Part shown: one piece after another, positions 50,466-64,000 of the stretch
How the letters are laid out: every line of letters begins with the position of its first letter
How positions within the stretch are numbered: position 1 is the stretch's first letter
Source of the DNA: Acanthaster planci
Taxonomy: Eukaryota > Echinodermata > Asteroidea > Valvatida > Acanthasteridae
Reading direction: 5' to 3'
Assembly: GCF_001949145.1 (NCBI RefSeq)
Contig: NW_019091385.1
Coordinates: forward strand, 1,888,938-1,952,937
Length of the DNA stretch: 64,000 nt
Notes under the pieces: generated by a model
The model's database searches: none
Seen by the model: the letters and a program-made list of their open reading frames with translations, nothing else
Told to the model about the DNA's origin: nothing
Program-made: the position numbers and the translations under genes

Positions 50466-50934
50466 ACGTGCCCACGGACAACGTACATGTATTTTGCAGC
50501 AAATTTAGCACAACTCCACACTTTCCGGCGTGATTCATGCGTGATCTACGTTTGTCTTGTAGCTCATTTGCACATTATGAAATGCATACTGTAGCTACCG
50601 ACAGCCCCTTACGCATGTGTGGACGACATGGTGCCATACTCAAACAGGTACATGTAAGTGGGAAGAAAAATCGGCCCCAAAACTGCCAATTTTCAATGAC
50701 TTTAAAACTTGGTCAACATTCTGTCAGTTAGGCCTATCTATGACTTAGTCACACCCACAGCTAAGGGGGTCAGATGCTATGCATTTAGCATATATGTGCA
50801 AATGCGTACTACTAGTTCAGTAGAAGAACGTAGATCATTCTTTAATCAAGACGGAAAGCGTGGAGTTGTGCTAATTTCCTGCAAAATACGCCATCCACGG
50901 GCATATTTAGTAATTTCAACACAGCATTTATAGA

Positions 50935-51115
50935 ATTCGGGATACAAGGCAATTGTGAACGACATTTGAGCTGTCTCCGCCAAGCAAAATGTGAGATTGA
51001 GAAAAAAAATTGATAAAATTTTCGCTATGGCAGGAAGACTTTACACACTGGACGTCAGTTGTGACTCGTGATGTAAATGAAGACAACTCCAACCTAGGCT
51101 AGGCCTAGTCCGAGT
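50935..51115 (-). repeat. SINE-like element body (copy 3)
   Basis: Minus-strand copy of the same body (GTTGTCTTCATTTACATCACG through CCGAATTCTATAAATG, about 165 bases). It faces copy 2 across about 470 bases. Confidence 0.6.
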
Positions 51116-52555
51116 AACTTGGACTCTACAAAGCACCTTTTAAAACATTTGGACATGGTCGGGCGATAGGCCTAGTAGTAGGTCCACGTTTCTGGAATAG
51201 GCTAGGCCTGTAATTTCTATGGTACCTGGGTAGCCTACATCATGAATACCTCAAGATTTTCCCTACCAAATTAACTTATGGCAAATAGGTAACAGTACGG
51301 AAGGGCAACATGAGAGGCATCCGTATATGAAATTCAATCCCACAACTCCACTTCATCCATCCATTCATTCATTATTTCCACTTAATTATATGCAGTAAAG
51401 ATATCACAGGAAGGAAAATGGTTGTGGATGGGGTCCCATAAAAGCAGTGCTTGTCGAGTAGCTTGGGCTCCCATTAGGAATAAAACACATTATTACGAAC
51501 AATACAATAATTATGACACAGACAAGAAAACACGTAAACACTAAGTCTTGTAACCCTGTAAGACATGTAAGACACAAAAACTAAATATTGTGCGCAAAGT
51601 TTAAGGCAGTCAACAAAAATTCAAACAAAATTGGAAATTTTTCTCAGTCCCCGATTTAGATTTTCTGCATGATTGACCTCACTGAGATGATGAAAACGTG
51701 AGCTAGAATGAAACGTTCTTTCTTGGATGCCTCCTAATTTTTCCAACGTGGACAAAATCGTAATTTTTCCCCCCAATTCAAGACAAAATTTGGCAGGTCT
51801 ACTCACCGGAAGACGCGTCTTAATCACCGTGACATGGGTACCGGTCATGCATGCGATGCGGGAATATTGCAGCTCAGGGCATGCGCGCGTGCACCCGGCC
51901 CACCTCCATAATATGATGCGCACACATACATTGTACACACATGTACATGTACAACATGTACACTGTACGTGTACTGTACATTCCATGCACACCGGCCCGT
52001 ACGCACTGTACATGTACAGTATCAGTACAGTTTGGGTGCTGACGCTGGCTAGGCTTTGCGCTTGCGCCGTTGATTGAAATCAATGGCTAATCTTAATCAA
52101 AGATTAAACATGTAGCGCCCCGGTCTTAATCTAGTACCCGTACGTCGACTTCGATGTTTTGACTCCTGGGCGCAGCTAGCAAGCACGGTTGTTTATTTTT
52201 TCATTGCTGTATTATACCCTTCCACACCCACCACAACAGCATGAAGAATAGATTCAACATTTTCCACCATATGTCACTTTTAACACAAGTTACAAGGTTC
52301 ATTTGAACAATTAAAAATGTTAGCGGTGAAGTGCGAAAAGCTAGAAATCAGATAGTCGGCAAGTACGACAAGCCATCCGGTGGATGAGCTTGAGGAATAG
52401 ACTGTAATTGATGCAGGTGACATACATCCAAAAATGTCTTCTTTTGAACGCAAACATTTCAACATTAACACAAATGTGTACCACAAAGAAGGAGACTGAT
52501 TATAAATTAATATCGGTATCCCTTCCCCGCCCCCAACCCACAGGTTGATTTGGAT
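51115..52555. other. No gene seen
   Basis: Contains TAGGCCTA words and a simple-repeat ORF pair at 51621-52083 driven by ACATGTAC and GTACAC repeats. Confidence 0.5.
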
Positions 52556-52730
52556 TGTAGATCAACTCGCCCCTTACCAGCTCGCCCCTTGACCAACTCG
52601 CCCCCTGACCGACTCGCCCCCTAGCCAACTCGCCCCCTAGCCGACTCGCCCTCCTTACCGACTCGCCCCCCAACGATTCGCCTCCTGACCGACTCGCCCC
52701 ATAGCCAACTCGCCCCCTAAGTTTGCCAAG
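52555..52730. repeat. 16-bp minisatellite, CCAACTCGCCCCCTAG type
   Basis: About ten GC-rich copies of C(C/G)ACTCGCCCC plus a CTGAC or CTAGC joint, period 16. The opposite-strand version lies at 53566-53680 beyond the gap. Confidence 0.92.
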
Positions 52731-53154
52731 CACGTATGGCCGGCCCATTCACCTATTAATAAAAAATACAATCAGTCAGAGATGGAATCGGTGATTGCTG
52801 CTCTTAAAAATAGGTTCTGGGGTTTGCAGCAGGCACTCAAAGTTGAGTTTGTTTAAAGCTTGGTGGATATTCCCTTTGTGTGGAATTTGGGGGTAACAAT
52901 ATTTTTTTATATTGGTAAAACTAATTCAGTATTATGGTGTGTGTGAATAAAAAAATGGTACATATTAGGCATAATGCCCGGCGACGCAAACCCACAGAAG
53001 TGTTAAGGAGACATGATTTATGACAAAGGGTGTAAAGGTCGCTACACACTTTCAGGTTCCGATAACTTCACAGGATGCAATTATTAGTTCACAATTAACA
53101 CTAAACACTGATTTATTCGGCGAGTACAGTCATCAAGGATCACAATGTTGATCG

Positions 53155-53205
53155 GCCATATTGAATTATATCCCAGCATGCGCTGTCGGTGTCATGACGT
53201 CATGG
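53155..53205. promoter_or_regulatory. Cluster of promoter-type motifs upstream of PLK4
   Basis: Within 50 bases: GGCCATATTG (YY1-like), TCCCAGCATGC (ZNF143-like, 53171-53181) and a full CRE palindrome TGACGTCA (53195-53202). It is about 0.9 kb upstream of the PLK4 start, with a gap between. Motif matches only; no evidence of use. Confidence 0.3.
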
Positions 53206-53505
53206 AAAAACAGTCATGTCATCTGGTGCCCATGACTTGTAAAAAAATTAAGAGCACTCTCAAGGATATTCAATTCGAAAAAAGGAATAAAAATTACGCA
53301 AATAAAAAAAATGATAATGGGGCGTTAAAAATTGACATTAGTGTACAATGTACCACTATGACTTTATACATCACACAAAAAGCATATGTCCAAGAGCCTA
53401 AATCAATTTTCGCAGTATTTGTGGGGTCCCAGTCGAGTGAATGAGCAACAGAACTCTATAACTAACTAACTGGATATCGGGTCACTACAAGAAGATACAG
53501 TCACA

Positions 53506-53545
53506 NNNNNNNNNNNNNNNNNNNNNNNNNNNNNNNNNNNNNNNN
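53506..53545. other. Assembly gap (40 N)
   Basis: Run of N about 0.6 kb upstream of PLK4 exon 1, between minisatellite blocks of opposite orientation. Confidence 0.98.
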
Positions 53546-53565
53546 GGGCCATATTTGCTTGACGT

Positions 53566-53680
53566 TCCTGGGGGCGAGTCGGTCAGGGGGCGAGTCGGCC
53601 AGGGGGCGAGTCAGTCAGGGGGCGAGTTGGCCAGGAGGCGAGTTGGTAAGGGGCAAGTCGGTCAGGGGGGCGAGTTGACC
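53566..53680. repeat. 16-bp minisatellite, inverted copy
   Basis: GGGGGCGAGTCGGTCA repeated about seven times; it is the reverse complement of the 52.6 kb block. Confidence 0.92.
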
Positions 53681-53689
53681 TGACATCTG

Positions 53690-54128
53690 TTGCCATCAAT
53701 AGCGCCCTCTATATCACGCGGCGCGTAAGTTCGAATGTGCGGATTCTACAGATTCGGATTGCACCGAAATGTACACAAAACGATCGTCAAGGAATTCACC
53801 GAGATCTTGACTCTCAATTGAAATCATGATAGCTTCAGAATATTCTTGACTCGTCATACATCAAATCTGGATAGTTTACTTTGTGGTACAGATTTTTGAA
53901 ATTGGTGTTTTGGACGGCTTTTCGTCGAGTGTTTTGTCGAACAACGTCCGAAGTCCTCTTGCGTGCCTTACAATGTGTCCCGTGTACGCGTGTGTAGGCT
54001 ACATCACGTAGGCTATGTATGTGCCCTGAACATGCTGATTGTGTGGAGGAACGTATAGGCTATTGCTGCTTTTCGAAGTTATGCCAGTGCGTACAGTACA
54101 TCGTTTGCCTTCAAACTTGGAATACAGA
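53690..54128 (+). promoter_or_regulatory. Likely PLK4 promoter and 5' leader region
   Basis: Lies immediately upstream of exon 1 and is richer in CpG than its surroundings (ATCACGCGGCGCGTAAG near 53713). It holds AATAGCGCCCTCTAT (53698-53712), which partly fits a CTCF core. No TATA box at a convincing place; transcription start not placed. Confidence 0.4.

Positions 54129-64000
<9,872 letters not shown>

Noticed and set aside
51621-52083. ORFs of 116-130 codons on both strands
   Set aside because: Built from ACATGTAC/GTACAC simple repeat giving Cys/His/Tyr-rich products in several frames.
52500-52748. 82-codon Gly/Arg/Ser-rich minus-strand ORF
   Set aside because: It is the 16-bp minisatellite read through; no evidence of a real protein.

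Overview
This is animal nuclear DNA: introns with GT/AG borders, long AT-rich non-coding stretches, many dispersed repeats and two assembly gaps (N runs). The many copies of words such as ACATGTAC and TAGGCCTA, together with a vertebrate-like PLK4 and an ST6GalNAc-type sialyltransferase, suggest an invertebrate deuterostome, most likely an echinoderm or another ambulacrarian. The species call is inference; the two gene identities are read from the protein sequence.

Layout. 1-9.7 kb: AT-rich with no gene seen; tRNA-like SINE pieces and a short repeat series at 6.0-6.4 kb. 9.7-14.2 kb: a decayed Ty3/gypsy-type retroelement (Gag zinc knuckle, reverse transcriptase pieces) lying between two diverged, exon-like direct copies that may encode part of a Myb/SANT-like protein. 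14.3-23.0 kb: a large satellite-like array of about 85-bp units. Each unit carries a short dyad (CCAATC, six bases, GATTGG) followed by ACTTACT, and in the middle the units are organised into higher-order repeats of about 1.3-1.5 kb. 24.3-25.7 kb: a second, unrelated array of about 200-bp units, also centred on a short dyad. 26-35 kb: no convincing gene. 34.99-42.41 kb, minus strand: a five-exon sialyltransferase gene of the ST6GALNAC3-6 group, complete if the proposed first exon is right. 44.1-45.7 kb: a 150-bp near-perfect palindrome followed by a third array with a dyad-containing core. 47.4-47.7 kb: a 43-bp minisatellite. 50.2-51.1 kb: a fold-back and two opposed SINE copies. 52.5-53.7 kb: 16-bp minisatellites in opposite orientation on either side of a gap. 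54.1-64.0 kb, plus strand: the first eleven exons of PLK4, the master kinase of centriole duplication. The visible part holds the whole kinase domain and the DSGxxT phosphodegron; the polo-box part lies beyond the window.

The two genes are not known to act together: one modifies glycans in the Golgi, the other controls centriole number. The most unusual content is the repeats. Several sequence-unrelated arrays have the same architecture, a conserved core of about 20-30 bp, often with an inverted repeat, set in a less conserved AT-rich unit. In the largest array some stem changes are matched on both sides.
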